Below, one piece after another: positions 18,262 to 27,622 of a DNA stretch of 64,000 nucleotides (positions within the stretch are counted from its first letter, which is position 1; every line of letters begins with the position of its first letter). The notes beneath the pieces are model-generated. The model was not told where the DNA came from and made no database searches. It saw only the letters and a list, made by a program, of their open reading frames with translations. Both the position numbers and the translations under genes were made by a program. This DNA comes from an uncultured Muribaculaceae bacterium (lineage in GTDB: Bacteria; Bacteroidota; Bacteroidia; Bacteroidales; Muribaculaceae), in the NCBI GenBank assembly GCA_910587425.1, contig CAJUKU010000004.1, positions 124,001 through 188,000 of the forward strand, written 5' to 3'.

Positions 18262-19544
18262 ACCGTTGCTCAATATATATCGCGGCATCGGTTGCGTGTG
18301 CATTTTGCGCCGGTCTGCTTCTTGGTTTGCACAAAGTGGATTTCACCGTGGCAGCAGCAATCGCCGCTATAATATTTGCTGCCATTGCCGTAAGATATAC
18401 ACGCCGACAGAGGCAATCTGTGGAGCTTATGCTCGGGGCTGTCCGTAATCATGATACCACGCTCCGCCTTCACGGTGATGGCTCCGTCATAGATGACCAG
18501 CTCAACGAGATTGCGGAAATACTCCATGATGTGCGCCGCCAGGCTTACGAAAGTGAATGCACCTACAGCACCATATTCAACCGGATAAGCGCCGCAGTGC
18601 TTGTGGTCGATAATGCCGGATTCGTGCGTATGGTAAACAATGCGGCACTGCGCCTGTTCGGTGTAGAGGTTATGCCACATCTCGACACTCTTGCACGCAT
18701 AGATCCGCGTCTACCCATTCTGCTTGGCAACGCTACCCACGGATCACGAATAAATTTCTCGCTGCCACCTTCGGCAGAGCTTGTGATAACCACTACACTC
18801 GAGGAGATCGCCGGCGAACCGATGAAGATATTTCTCGCGGATAACATAGGCGCCGAACTGCAACAGGCTGAGACCGAATCGTGGGTTAAGCTGACCCGCG
18901 TACTTATCCATGAGATCACCAACTCCCTGACCCCGATAGTATCGATAGCACGCACACTGACCGATGAGCACGCACTCTCGCAGGAGCATCAGCGTGGTAT
19001 AGACACAATCGGGCTTACAGCCCGGAATCTGATGGAATTCGTCGAATCGTTCCGCACGTTCAGCCATACACCGAAGGCTCGTCCCGAGCCGATAGAACTG
19101 CTTCCGTTCCTTACTGGTCAGGTTGAGGCGGCACGCACAACAATACCCGCAGGGATCCGCATCAGCCTCTCAGTAAAGCCACGCGACCTGATGATCTACG
19201 CAGATCCCGGTATGACCGCACGCGTGATCACCAATATCATCAATAACGCAGCGGCTGCATTGACCGACAGCGAAACCGGCAGCGTAAAGGATGGAGCGGA
19301 AATAACTATCAACGCGAGCTGCGACGATGCGGAGAATGTGCTTATCGATATAGCCAACAATGGTGAACAGATCTCAACAGACAACACTTCGAGAATATTC
19401 ACCCCGTTTTTCTCAACCCGCAGCAACGGTCAGGGAATAGGACTGGCGCTCTGCAAGCAGCTTATGCGCGCCCAATCAGCCACGATCACTCTCCTGCCCT
19501 ACACCCACTCGCCACTGACCACATTCCGCCTCACATTCCCTTGA
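18258..19544 (+). CDS. NtrY-like membrane sensor histidine kinase
   Basis: 428 residues. Two N-terminal membrane segments (about 6-24 and 29-46) are followed by a PAS-like region (about 100-200). The H-box has phospho-acceptor H218 in LIHEITNSLTP. The ATPase domain has an N-box (RVITNIINNAAAAL) and the G-box GQGIGLALC; the usual D-x-G of the G1 box reads ANNGEQ. Start overlaps the regulator's stop by 4 nt, so the two are translationally coupled and form a cognate pair. There is no large periplasmic loop, suggesting an internal or membrane signal (inference). Confidence 0.92.
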   Translation: MNRCSIYIAASVACAFCAGLLLGLHKVDFTVAAAIAAIIFAAIAVRYTRRQRQSVELMLGAVRNHDTTLRLHGDGSVIDDQLNEIAEILHDVRRQAYESECTYSTIFNRISAAVLVVDNAGFVRMVNNAALRLFGVEVMPHLDTLARIDPRLPILLGNATHGSRINFSLPPSAELVITTTLEEIAGEPMKIFLADNIGAELQQAETESWVKLTRVLIHEITNSLTPIVSIARTLTDEHALSQEHQRGIDTIGLTARNLMEFVESFRTFSHTPKARPEPIELLPFLTGQVEAARTTIPAGIRISLSVKPRDLMIYADPGMTARVITNIINNAAAALTDSETGSVKDGAEITINASCDDAENVLIDIANNGEQISTDNTSRIFTPFFSTRSNGQGIGLALCKQLMRAQSATITLLPYTHSPLTTFRLTFP

Positions 19545-19583
19545 TGCAGCGGAATTCCGGCAATCACATTCATACAAATATAA

Positions 19584-19627
19584 AGAGATCGGTCAGGAGC
19601 ATTGCTCCTGACCGATCTCTTTATTTA
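19584..19627. terminator. Bidirectional rho-independent terminator
   Basis: Perfect 17-bp stem AGAGATCGGTCAGGAGC (19584-19600), loop ATT, complementary arm 19604-19620. TTTATTT follows on the plus strand, and an A-rich stretch precedes it for the minus strand. It lies between the convergent kinase and TPR lipoprotein genes. Confidence 0.95.
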
Positions 19628-19660
19628 ACCGGTAGATTACCGGATTATGTTTCTACAGGC

Positions 19661-21349
19661 TTAGTTGAGCACACCAGTAAGGTTGAACTTGGTGAACTCG
19701 ATGTCGTTTGCAGCCTGCTTAGCCATCGCGGGATCGAGCTTCACAGCCTCGCGGAGCGATGAAGTCACCATCTGCGAGTTGTTGGTGCGTGCACCGAGAA
19801 CAGCCATGAGGTAGTAGGTTGTAGCATCGGGCTTGGCGATAGCTGAGAGAGTGTTCTTAGCCTTGCTGTAATCCTTGGTGAGGATCTGCGCGAGGGCAGC
19901 GTTGTTTGTCTTGCTTGCGCCGAATGCCTTGACAGCAGCAGCGGCATCACCCTGCTTGAGGTAGTACACACCGAGAGCGTCACCGAGTTCCTTAAGACCA
20001 CCGGCATTGCCGAAGTTGCTCTTGGCAGCGCTGTAATCCTGCTTGAGGAGAGCGATGAGACCTTCGTTCATCTGCACCTCAGCAGCACGGGGAGAAATCT
20101 TCTCAGCCTTAGCGAAGTTAGCTTTGGCGCCTTCGAAGTCACCCTGCTCATAGAGAACCACACCGAGGTTGTTGTAACCGCGGAAATCGTTGGGATAAAG
20201 CTTTGTGCAAGCGGTGTAGATAGCCTTCTGACGGTTGAGGTCGTCGGTGAGTGTAGCAGCATAGAGAAGTTCGTCAACACTGAGTTTTGCAGGATCGCTG
20301 TTGAAAAGAGCGTTGATCTCAGCATCGCTCTTGCCGATAACGTTCACAGAAGCTGTGATGCGTGAGTAGCGGAGCTGCGGGAGGATCTCATCAGCGAGAG
20401 TCTCGAACACATTTGCGAGATTGCGGATCTCACGCTCGCGCTCCTCGGGATCCTTGTACATCGAGAGAACGCTCAGGATGAGCTGCTTGTCCTGGATATT
20501 GCTTGCAGCGACAAGCTTCTGGAAACCTTCCCAGTCCTCGGGAGTGAAAGAAGCGGTGAGTTCACCGAACTCAGTGATCTTATCTTTCTTCAGGCGACCC
20601 TCGACATATTTGGTTGTGTTCTGCTCACGACGCTGTGCGAGTTCCTCGTTGAAAGAGTAAGAACCGTCGGGCGAAGCGTAGCTCGAAACGTCGATGCCCT
20701 CGATCACGCGCGAAGTGTCAGCGTGAACGGCAGCAAGATCCTTGTTGAATGCCTCCATCTGTGAGGTCTTGAGCTCACCGGGACGGATGTTAGCCTGATT
20801 GATGAGGAAGCGGATGTCAGCGCTGTATTTCTCATTGATGATGCGCTGGAAAGCATCGGGAGCGATAGCGGGCTCAACTGTGGCAGCAGTTGCAAGAGCG
20901 GCAGTAGCGATAACGCCGTCGGCAACCTTGACACGGGGAAGGACATACTGCTTGTTGCCCTGTGTCACGCTGAAGTCGAGGAAGAGTTCGCTTTTCTGCA
21001 TCTCAGGCATGTAGATGAAGCTAACGGGGATAGTCACGTTTCCGCCGCGGTCGTAGGAAACCACTGTGTTGTTACCGCGCACCTTCTCGCCCTGGAAAGC
21101 CACAGGCGCACCGGCTGTCTGGTAATTGCCGTAGACAAGTACGGGTGTGACTGTAACTGTTGCGTTCTTTACAAAGAACTTCGCGGGAACGTTGCCCGTA
21201 ACGGTGGCAGGGATCTGTGTGCCCACCACTTCAAGAGGATTGGGATTTGTAGTGAAATAATCACTCTTGAACTGATTCATCTTCTTGCCGCAACCGCTGA
21301 CTGCCACCGCAAGAGCGACAGTAAGAGTGAGACCTAAAGTTTTTTTCAT
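19661..21349 (-). CDS. TPR-containing outer-membrane-type lipoprotein
   Basis: 562 residues from ATG 21349 (MKKTLGLTLTVALAVAVSGC), lipobox VSGC. An upstream in-frame Met at 21424 is rejected because the TAACTTTG box (21409-21416) lies between. Residues about 150-330 (IEGIDVSSYASPDGSYSFNE, then LAQRREQNTTKYVEGRL) recall the OmpA-like peptidoglycan-binding fold, where NxxLxxxRA motifs follow an ASPDG turn. The C-terminal half contains tetratricopeptide repeats (FRGYNNLGVVLYEQGDFEGA and similar). Likely an envelope scaffold; no enzymatic role seen. The OmpA-like assignment is moderate. Confidence 0.8.
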   Translation of the reverse strand: MKKTLGLTLTVALAVAVSGCGKKMNQFKSDYFTTNPNPLEVVGTQIPATVTGNVPAKFFVKNATVTVTPVLVYGNYQTAGAPVAFQGEKVRGNNTVVSYDRGGNVTIPVSFIYMPEMQKSELFLDFSVTQGNKQYVLPRVKVADGVIATAALATAATVEPAIAPDAFQRIINEKYSADIRFLINQANIRPGELKTSQMEAFNKDLAAVHADTSRVIEGIDVSSYASPDGSYSFNEELAQRREQNTTKYVEGRLKKDKITEFGELTASFTPEDWEGFQKLVAASNIQDKQLILSVLSMYKDPEEREREIRNLANVFETLADEILPQLRYSRITASVNVIGKSDAEINALFNSDPAKLSVDELLYAATLTDDLNRQKAIYTACTKLYPNDFRGYNNLGVVLYEQGDFEGAKANFAKAEKISPRAAEVQMNEGLIALLKQDYSAAKSNFGNAGGLKELGDALGVYYLKQGDAAAAVKAFGASKTNNAALAQILTKDYSKAKNTLSAIAKPDATTYYLMAVLGARTNNSQMVTSSLREAVKLDPAMAKQAANDIEFTKFNLTGVLN

Positions 21350-21408
21350 AATTAATCTTGGGTATATAGGTAATAAATTACATTTACTGCACCAGGGTAT
21401 TTGAATTG

Positions 21409-21416
21409 CAAAGTTA
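21409..21416 (-). promoter_or_regulatory. TAACTTTG -7 box of the TPR lipoprotein gene
   Basis: Exact TAACTTTG followed by GC on the minus strand, 59 nt upstream of the ATG. Confidence 0.7.
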
Positions 21417-21521
21417 GTAAACAAATGTGAACCTATAGAGACATGCCACCGATTTTTTTACAAATTTGTGTTAATTGCCAAATAATGCCGGAAATAAATA
21501 TATAAACCGACAAATATTCAC

Positions 21522-21529
21522 TATTTTTG
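21522..21529 (+). promoter_or_regulatory. TATTTTTG -7 box of speA operon
   Basis: TATTTTTG followed by GC, 58 nt before the speA ATG, in the divergent spacer with the lipoprotein gene. Confidence 0.6.
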
Positions 21530-21587
21530 CTGCTTGAAACCAGATTACATCATAATAAAAACTACATAATAACGCATACTTCCAAGA

Positions 21588-23486
21588 ATGAGAAAATGGC
21601 GCATTGAGGACAGCTCAGAGCTGTACAACATCAACGGCTGGGGCTTGAAATACTTCTCGATCAACGAGAAAGGGCATGTGGCAGTGACACCACGCGAGGG
21701 CTATGCATCTGTCGACCTTAAAGAGGTGATGGATGAGCTTCAGGTGCGCGACGTGACGTCGCCCGTGCTGCTGCGTTTCCCCGACATTCTCGACAACCGT
21801 ATCGAGAAAATCTCGCGCTGTTTCCGCCAGGCTGCCGATGAGTACGGCTACAAGGCTCAGAACTTCATCATTTACCCCATCAAGGTGAACCAGATGCGCC
21901 CGGTCGTGGAGGAGATCGTCAGCCACGGACGAAAGTTCAATATCGGACTTGAAGCAGGTTCAAAACCGGAACTCCATGCGGTTCTCGCGACCAACATCGC
22001 TGACAACGCCCTTATAATCTGCAACGGCTACAAGGATGAGAAATTTGTGGAACTTGCGTTGCTCGCCCAGAAGATGGGACGCCGCATATTCCTCGTTGTG
22101 GAAAAGCTCAATGAGCTAACACTGATAGCTGAAGTGGCAAAGCGCCTGAAGATTGTGCCGAACGTGGGAATACGCATCAAACTGTCTTCAACCGGTGCCG
22201 GAAAATGGGAAGAATCAGGAGGTGATCAGTCGAAGTTCGGACTCAACTCCAGCGAACTGCTTGAAGCACTCGACTTCCTCGCCACCCACAAGATGACCGA
22301 GAGCCTGCGACTGGTTCACTTCCATATAGGCAGCCAGGTCACAAAGATACGCCGCATCAAAAACGCCCTCCGCGAGGCTACGCAGTTCTACGCCCAGCTC
22401 TCGAAGATGGGATTCAACATAGAGTTCATGGATATCGGCGGAGGTCTCGGCGTGGATTACGACGGCACCCGCAACTCGGCATCGGAAAGCTCGATGAACT
22501 ACTCCATACAGGAGTATGCCAACGATGCGGTGTCGGCTCTTGTCGATGTATGCCAGAAAAACAACCTGCCTCAGCCGAATATCATAACCGAGAGCGGACG
22601 TTCGCTCGCCGCACACCATTCCGTGCTCGTGTTCGAGGTGCTTGAGACCACATCGCTACCATCATGGAAAGACAGCCGTGAGCTTCCGGAAGACGCACAT
22701 GAACTCACACGCGAGCTTTACGATATCTGGGATCGCCTGAACCAGCCACGCCTGTTCGAGAGCTGGCACGACGCGCTGCAGATACGTGAGGAAGCGCTTG
22801 ACCTGTTCAGTCTCGGTATGCTTGACCTCCGTACCCGCGCACAGATCGAGCAACTGTTCTGGTCCATAGCCCGCGAGGTCGGTGAAATGGCAGCAGGGAT
22901 GCGTCATGCACCTGAGGAGCTGCGCAAGATAGCCCGGCAACTCCCCGACAAGTATTTCTGCAACTTCTCGCTGTTCCAGTCACTCCCCGACTCCTGGGCG
23001 ATCGACCAGGTATTCCCGATCATGCCTATCGGACGACTCGACGAGAAGCCGACACGCACATGCACGATCCAGGATATCACTTGCGACAGCGACGGTAAGA
23101 TAGCCAATTTCATCACCGCACACGGCACGTCGCCATCGCTGCCGGTGCACAACGTGCGCGAGGGAGAACCATATTATATGGGCGTGTTCCTTGTGGGCGC
23201 ATATCAGGAGATACTCGGCGACATGCACAATCTTTTCGGCGACACCAACGCAGTGCATATAAGTGTCTACCGTGACCATTACGAGATAGACCGTGTGATC
23301 GACGGCGAGACTGTAGCCGAGGTGCTCGACTATGTGGAGTTCAATCCCAAGAAACTTGTACGCAACGTCGAGACCTGGGTAACCGCATCGATGAAAGCCG
23401 GCAAGATCTCTCCCGAGGAGGGACGCGAATTTCTCAGCAATTACCGTTCGGGCCTCTACGGTTACACCTATCTTGAGAAAGAATAA
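21588..23486 (+). CDS. speA: Biosynthetic arginine decarboxylase
   Basis: 632 residues, full length for SpeA. Converts arginine to agmatine for polyamine synthesis, PLP-dependent, cytoplasmic. The PLP lysine is K99 in YPIKVNQ. The alanine-racemase-type barrel includes HFHIGSQV and MDIGGGLGVDYDG; the C-terminal domain has ESGRSLAAHHSVLVFEV. ATG 21588 follows a -7 box; MRKWRIEDSSELYNINGWG is a typical SpeA N-terminus. First gene of a six-gene run of close-spaced plus-strand genes. Confidence 0.96.
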   Translation: MRKWRIEDSSELYNINGWGLKYFSINEKGHVAVTPREGYASVDLKEVMDELQVRDVTSPVLLRFPDILDNRIEKISRCFRQAADEYGYKAQNFIIYPIKVNQMRPVVEEIVSHGRKFNIGLEAGSKPELHAVLATNIADNALIICNGYKDEKFVELALLAQKMGRRIFLVVEKLNELTLIAEVAKRLKIVPNVGIRIKLSSTGAGKWEESGGDQSKFGLNSSELLEALDFLATHKMTESLRLVHFHIGSQVTKIRRIKNALREATQFYAQLSKMGFNIEFMDIGGGLGVDYDGTRNSASESSMNYSIQEYANDAVSALVDVCQKNNLPQPNIITESGRSLAAHHSVLVFEVLETTSLPSWKDSRELPEDAHELTRELYDIWDRLNQPRLFESWHDALQIREEALDLFSLGMLDLRTRAQIEQLFWSIAREVGEMAAGMRHAPEELRKIARQLPDKYFCNFSLFQSLPDSWAIDQVFPIMPIGRLDEKPTRTCTIQDITCDSDGKIANFITAHGTSPSLPVHNVREGEPYYMGVFLVGAYQEILGDMHNLFGDTNAVHISVYRDHYEIDRVIDGETVAEVLDYVEFNPKKLVRNVETWVTASMKAGKISPEEGREFLSNYRSGLYGYTYLEKE

Positions 23487-23525
23487 CGGCTTACCGCCAA
23501 TATTCACCCACACATACACAGGATA

Positions 23526-24266
23526 ATGCAGCGCTACTTCATCGACATAGCATTCCGTGGCGAACCATTCCACGGCTGGCAGATACAGCCCGGAGAGATC
23601 ACCGTACAGCAGACTGTCGAGGAAGCGCTGTCGAGATTTTTCGGCACGCAGATATCTGTCACCGGCGCCGGGCGCACCGATGCCGGAGTGAACGCACGCC
23701 GCATGGTGGCACATTTCGATGCACCGGAAACGCTGGCGCACACCGCACCACTCGTGCGCGCCCTCAACTCCATGTGCGGTCATGACATAGCGGTGAGCAA
23801 CCTGCGCCCCGTGCATCCGGAAGCCCATGCGCGCTTCGATGCCACATCGCGTACATACCACTATTATGCGACGCTCCATAAGTCGCCGTTTTTCCACATG
23901 CTGAGTTGGCAGGCACCGCCGAGACTCGATTTCGAGGCAATGAACCGTGCGGCACGCCTACTGCTTGACACCGATGATTTCGCATCATTCGCCAAACTGC
24001 ATTCAGACGCCAAGACCACAATATGCAAAGTAACAGAGGCTGAATGGAGAAAATGCACCGACGGCGGCATGGTGTTTGTCATCACAGCCGACCGCTTTCT
24101 GCGCAACATGGTGCGCGCCGTGGTGGGTACGCTCATCGACGTAGGGCGTGGCAAACTCACCGTCAGCGATTTTCAGCGCGTGATCGACAGCCACGACCGA
24201 TGCACCGCCGGAACTTCAATGCCCCCGCAGGCTTTATACCTGTGGGATGTGACATATCCTTATTGA
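23526..24266 (+). CDS. truA: tRNA pseudouridine(38-40) synthase
   Basis: 246 residues, normal TruA length. Isomerises U38-U40 in the anticodon stem-loop. The catalytic aspartate is D52 in GAGRTDAGVNARRM. The second half keeps the F(L)RNMVRAVVGTL helix and a GRGKL turn. Lies 39 nt after speA and 19 nt before the C69 gene. Confidence 0.96.
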   Translation: MQRYFIDIAFRGEPFHGWQIQPGEITVQQTVEEALSRFFGTQISVTGAGRTDAGVNARRMVAHFDAPETLAHTAPLVRALNSMCGHDIAVSNLRPVHPEAHARFDATSRTYHYYATLHKSPFFHMLSWQAPPRLDFEAMNRAARLLLDTDDFASFAKLHSDAKTTICKVTEAEWRKCTDGGMVFVITADRFLRNMVRAVVGTLIDVGRGKLTVSDFQRVIDSHDRCTAGTSMPPQALYLWDVTYPY

Positions 24267-24285
24267 CAATCATTCATACACAGCA

Positions 24286-25884
24286 ATGAACTATAGACCA
24301 ATCATCGCCGCCGCACTCGCCATGTTAGCCATTCCGGCTATGATGGCGCAGGAGATACCGTTTCCTGACCGCGTCAGCTGTACAAGCATCATGGTGGGGC
24401 GCAAAGCCTCGACCGACGGATCTGTAATAACAAGCCATACCTGTGACGGCAACTACCGCACATGGATGGATATAGTCCCAGCCACATCATACGACCACGA
24501 CACAACAGCCACGGTCGTGACCGGACGAATGCACACAGACCATTCCCGCGGATCGCGCGGCATGAAGACTGTAGGCACAGTCCCTGTAGCAGGGAAAACC
24601 TACGCATTCCTCAACACCGCTTATCCCTGCATGAACGAGAAGCAGCTCGCCATGGGAGAAACCACTATAACCGGACGCCCGGAACTCCGCAACCGCAACG
24701 GACTCTTCTACATCGAGGAGCTGCAGCGCCTTGCACTCCAACAGTGCACTACGGCACGCGAGGCTATACGGCTCATGGGGCGTCTTGCCAAGGAGTACGG
24801 TTATGGCGACAGCGGCGAATGCCTCACCATAGCAGACCCGCAGGAGGTGTGGCAATTCGAGATCTTCGGCGAAGGTCCGGATTCAATCGGCGCTGTATGG
24901 GCAGCGGTGCGCATACCTGACGACCATGTAGGTGTATCAGCCAACATACCACGCATATCCACGCTCAATCTGAAGGATACCGCAAATTACATGGCGTCGG
25001 ACAACGTATATGACGTGGCGCGACGCATGGGATTCTGGGACGGAAAAGAGAAATTCAAGTTCTGGAAAGCATACGCAGGGGGCAACTATTTCGGCGAGCC
25101 CAAGGCATTCAGCGTGCGTGAGTTCTTCCTTCTCGATAAGATGGCGCCGTCGCTAAATCTCAGCTACGACTCCGAGGAACTGCCTCTGAGCGTAAAGCCT
25201 GACCGTCAGCTCTCGGCTGCCGATGTGATGAATCTTCTGACAGAGACCTACGAAGGCACCAAGCGCGACATGACCCGCAACCTGCGCGTAGCCGTGCGCG
25301 ATCGTGACGGAAACGTCGACACGATCATCAGCCCTGTGGCTAATCCATGGATGACCGGCGACATGATGCGCCTGCTCAACGCGCTCGATTCGACTGCAGT
25401 GACCAACGTCCGCAATGTTTCTGTGCCACAGTGTGCCTACTCAACCGTCATACAGGTGCGCTCATGGTTGCCCGACGACATTGGCGGAGTCGCATGGGTT
25501 GCATTCGACAATCCCGGACAAAGCCCGCGCGTGCCGGTATTTGCCGGAACCACCGATCTTCCGGAAAGCTACAAGATCGACGGACAGCTCCGCTATGATG
25601 AGAATGCCGCCGTGTGGCCTATCAGACGCGCCAACAAGCTCGCCACAATCAAATGGGGACAGACACGCGAGGAGATAGAGGAGGCGCGCACCCATTTCAT
25701 CGACAAAGGATTCGCTGAGATGCCATACGTGGAGCAGCGTTACAATGAGATTCTGAAAAGCGAAGGCGCAGACGCGGCGCGCAAATTCCTGACCGGCTAC
25801 ACCGCCGACTTTGCCGGAGCAGCCGCGCAGCGCTACCGTGAGCTCGGCAACGCATTCTGGGCACGTTTCGCACGTGGATTCTAA
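24286..25884 (+). CDS. Secreted C69-family dipeptidase
   Basis: 532 residues. Signal peptide MNYRPIIAAALAMLAIPAMM then AQE. Peptidase C69 (PepD-type N-terminal nucleophile hydrolase): the expected catalytic cysteine is C32 in SCTSIMVGRKASTDGS, which would become N-terminal after propeptide removal. Family motifs NGLFYIEELQRLAL, IADPQEVWQFEI and ANIPRIS are present. Expected to hydrolyse dipeptides in the periplasm or at the surface. The next gene encodes a C1 aminopeptidase, suggesting joint peptide breakdown (inference). Confidence 0.92.
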   Translation: MNYRPIIAAALAMLAIPAMMAQEIPFPDRVSCTSIMVGRKASTDGSVITSHTCDGNYRTWMDIVPATSYDHDTTATVVTGRMHTDHSRGSRGMKTVGTVPVAGKTYAFLNTAYPCMNEKQLAMGETTITGRPELRNRNGLFYIEELQRLALQQCTTAREAIRLMGRLAKEYGYGDSGECLTIADPQEVWQFEIFGEGPDSIGAVWAAVRIPDDHVGVSANIPRISTLNLKDTANYMASDNVYDVARRMGFWDGKEKFKFWKAYAGGNYFGEPKAFSVREFFLLDKMAPSLNLSYDSEELPLSVKPDRQLSAADVMNLLTETYEGTKRDMTRNLRVAVRDRDGNVDTIISPVANPWMTGDMMRLLNALDSTAVTNVRNVSVPQCAYSTVIQVRSWLPDDIGGVAWVAFDNPGQSPRVPVFAGTTDLPESYKIDGQLRYDENAAVWPIRRANKLATIKWGQTREEIEEARTHFIDKGFAEMPYVEQRYNEILKSEGADAARKFLTGYTADFAGAAAQRYRELGNAFWARFARGF

Positions 25885-25910
25885 CCTTAAACATTACCAT
25901 AACCGCAATT

Positions 25911-27083
25911 ATGAAAACGTTTTTAGCCACATTAATAGCCACAGCAACAATAGGCAGTGCAAGCGCACAGGGTTATCAGTTCACAACTGTGGCGGAAGTT
26001 CCTGTGACTTCTGTCAAGAACCAGGCATCGAGCGGCACATGCTGGGCATTCGCCACCACCTCATTCATAGAATCCGAACTGCTCCGCAAAGGCAAAGGTG
26101 AACATGACCTGTCGGAAATGTTCATAGTGCGCCAGAAGCTGCTCAACCAGCTCGATGACAATTTCCTGCGCCGCGGCAAAGGCAATATCGGTCAGGGAAG
26201 CCTCTCACATACCTATCTCAACGCATGGGATCAGGTCGGGATTGTTCCGGAAGAGGTATATTCAGGAATCAACTACGACTCTGACCGCCACAACCATGGC
26301 GAGATGATGAGCATGATCGCCGCTGTCGCTGACGCTGCGGTGAAAAACCGCAAGCGCTCCCCGCAGTATCAGCAGGTGGTCGACGGCATACTCGACGCAT
26401 ATCTCGGAGCTGTACCTGAAAAATTCACCTACAAAGGTAAACAATACACTCCGCAGACATTTGCTTCCGAACTCGGCATCAACACCGACGACTATGTGGA
26501 GCTAACAAGCTTTACCCACCACCCCTATTACAAGCAGTTTGAGCTTGAGGTACCCGACAACTGGGAGCATGCCAAACAGTACAATATTCCCCTCGATGAG
26601 CTGATGCAGGCAATCGACAATGCTCTTGAGAACGGCTACACCGTCTGCTGGGATGGCGACGTCAGCGAAAAAGGATTCTCACATGCAAAAGGGGTTGCTA
26701 TCAATCCAGATGTGAAGAATCTTGCCCGCTATGAATCAGCCGACTCAGCACGCCTCGCCCCCATGAGCGATAAGGAGCGTTTCGATGCCGTATTCACATT
26801 CGACAAGCCATATCCCGAAGAGAACGTCACTGCTGAAAGCCGTCAGAACGGTTACGAGAACTTCACTACCACCGATGATCACCTGATGCATCTCACCGGC
26901 ATAGTGACCGACCAGAACGGAACGCGCTATTACCGTACCAAAAACTCCTGGGGCACAGAGCGGAATGATGACGGCGGGTATCTGAACATGTCGGACAGCT
27001 TCGTGCGCGCCAAGACTATCTATGTGATGATGCACAAGGATGCTCTCAAGCCTGAACTCCGCAAGAAATTGAGAATAAAATAA
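25911..27083 (+). CDS. Secreted C1-family aminopeptidase (bleomycin hydrolase/PepC type)
   Basis: 390 residues with signal peptide MKTFLATLIATATIGSASAQ. Papain-like triad: C44 in SGTCWAFA, H327 in DDHLMHLTGIV and N345 in KNSWGTE, the order seen in C1B (PepC/bleomycin hydrolase). The internal insert and length fit that family, which trims N-terminal residues from peptides. Secreted forms are common in Bacteroidales. 26 nt after the C69 gene. Confidence 0.92.
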   Translation: MKTFLATLIATATIGSASAQGYQFTTVAEVPVTSVKNQASSGTCWAFATTSFIESELLRKGKGEHDLSEMFIVRQKLLNQLDDNFLRRGKGNIGQGSLSHTYLNAWDQVGIVPEEVYSGINYDSDRHNHGEMMSMIAAVADAAVKNRKRSPQYQQVVDGILDAYLGAVPEKFTYKGKQYTPQTFASELGINTDDYVELTSFTHHPYYKQFELEVPDNWEHAKQYNIPLDELMQAIDNALENGYTVCWDGDVSEKGFSHAKGVAINPDVKNLARYESADSARLAPMSDKERFDAVFTFDKPYPEENVTAESRQNGYENFTTTDDHLMHLTGIVTDQNGTRYYRTKNSWGTERNDDGGYLNMSDSFVRAKTIYVMMHKDALKPELRKKLRIK

Positions 27084-27100
27084 ACAAACTAAACCTGCGA

Positions 27101-27120
27101 GCTTGTTTTATATAACAAGC
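27101..27120. other. Short hairpin in the spacer before the thioredoxin gene
   Basis: GCTTGTT-TTATAT-AACAAGC, perfect 7-bp stem, in the 56-nt gap between the C1 peptidase and TlpA-like genes. No U-run follows; possible mRNA-stability or partial-termination element. Confidence 0.4.
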
Positions 27121-27139
27121 ACCGATAATACTGATTACT

Positions 27140-27622
27140 ATGATACGTAAGATTTTTCTCGCTGTAGCATTGGTTTTTGCTGCGGCATCGGCAATGGCTG
27201 CGACACCCGCCGAAGGTGACAAGGCTCCCGCATTCACCCTCAACAACCTTGATGGCAAAGCCGTAAGCCTCGAGTCGCTCGAAGGCAAATGGCTCGTGCT
27301 CGACTTCTGGGGAGCATGGTGCCGCTGGTGCATGGTAGGCGTGCCTCAGATGAAGGAGGAATATGCCAAGATGAGCGACAAAGTGGAATTTGTCGGCATC
27401 GACTGCCGCGACTCACAGGAGACATGGCGCAACACCGTAAAGGAGAAAGAGATGAACTGGACGCAGCTTTACGCTCCGGAAGATTCTGATATACTTGCGC
27501 TTTATGGCGTGCGCGGCTTCCCTACCAAGATCGTGGTTGACCCGAAAGGAGTGATCCGCAAGATCTGCGTGGGTGAGGATCCCGAATTCTATTCCCAGCT
27601 CAGCGAACTCATCAATGACTAA
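27140..27622 (+). CDS. TlpA/ResA-like periplasmic thioredoxin
   Basis: 160 residues with signal peptide MIRKIFLAVALVFAAASAMA. Thioredoxin fold with redox motif C-R-W-C in WGAWCRWCMVGVPQM, and the cis-Pro region GVRGFPTKIVVDPKG. AhpC/TSA-TlpA entry EGDKAPAFTLNNLDGK. Probably reduces disulfides of exported proteins. Its stop overlaps the nadE start by 8 nt. Confidence 0.92.
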   Translation: MIRKIFLAVALVFAAASAMAATPAEGDKAPAFTLNNLDGKAVSLESLEGKWLVLDFWGAWCRWCMVGVPQMKEEYAKMSDKVEFVGIDCRDSQETWRNTVKEKEMNWTQLYAPEDSDILALYGVRGFPTKIVVDPKGVIRKICVGEDPEFYSQLSELIND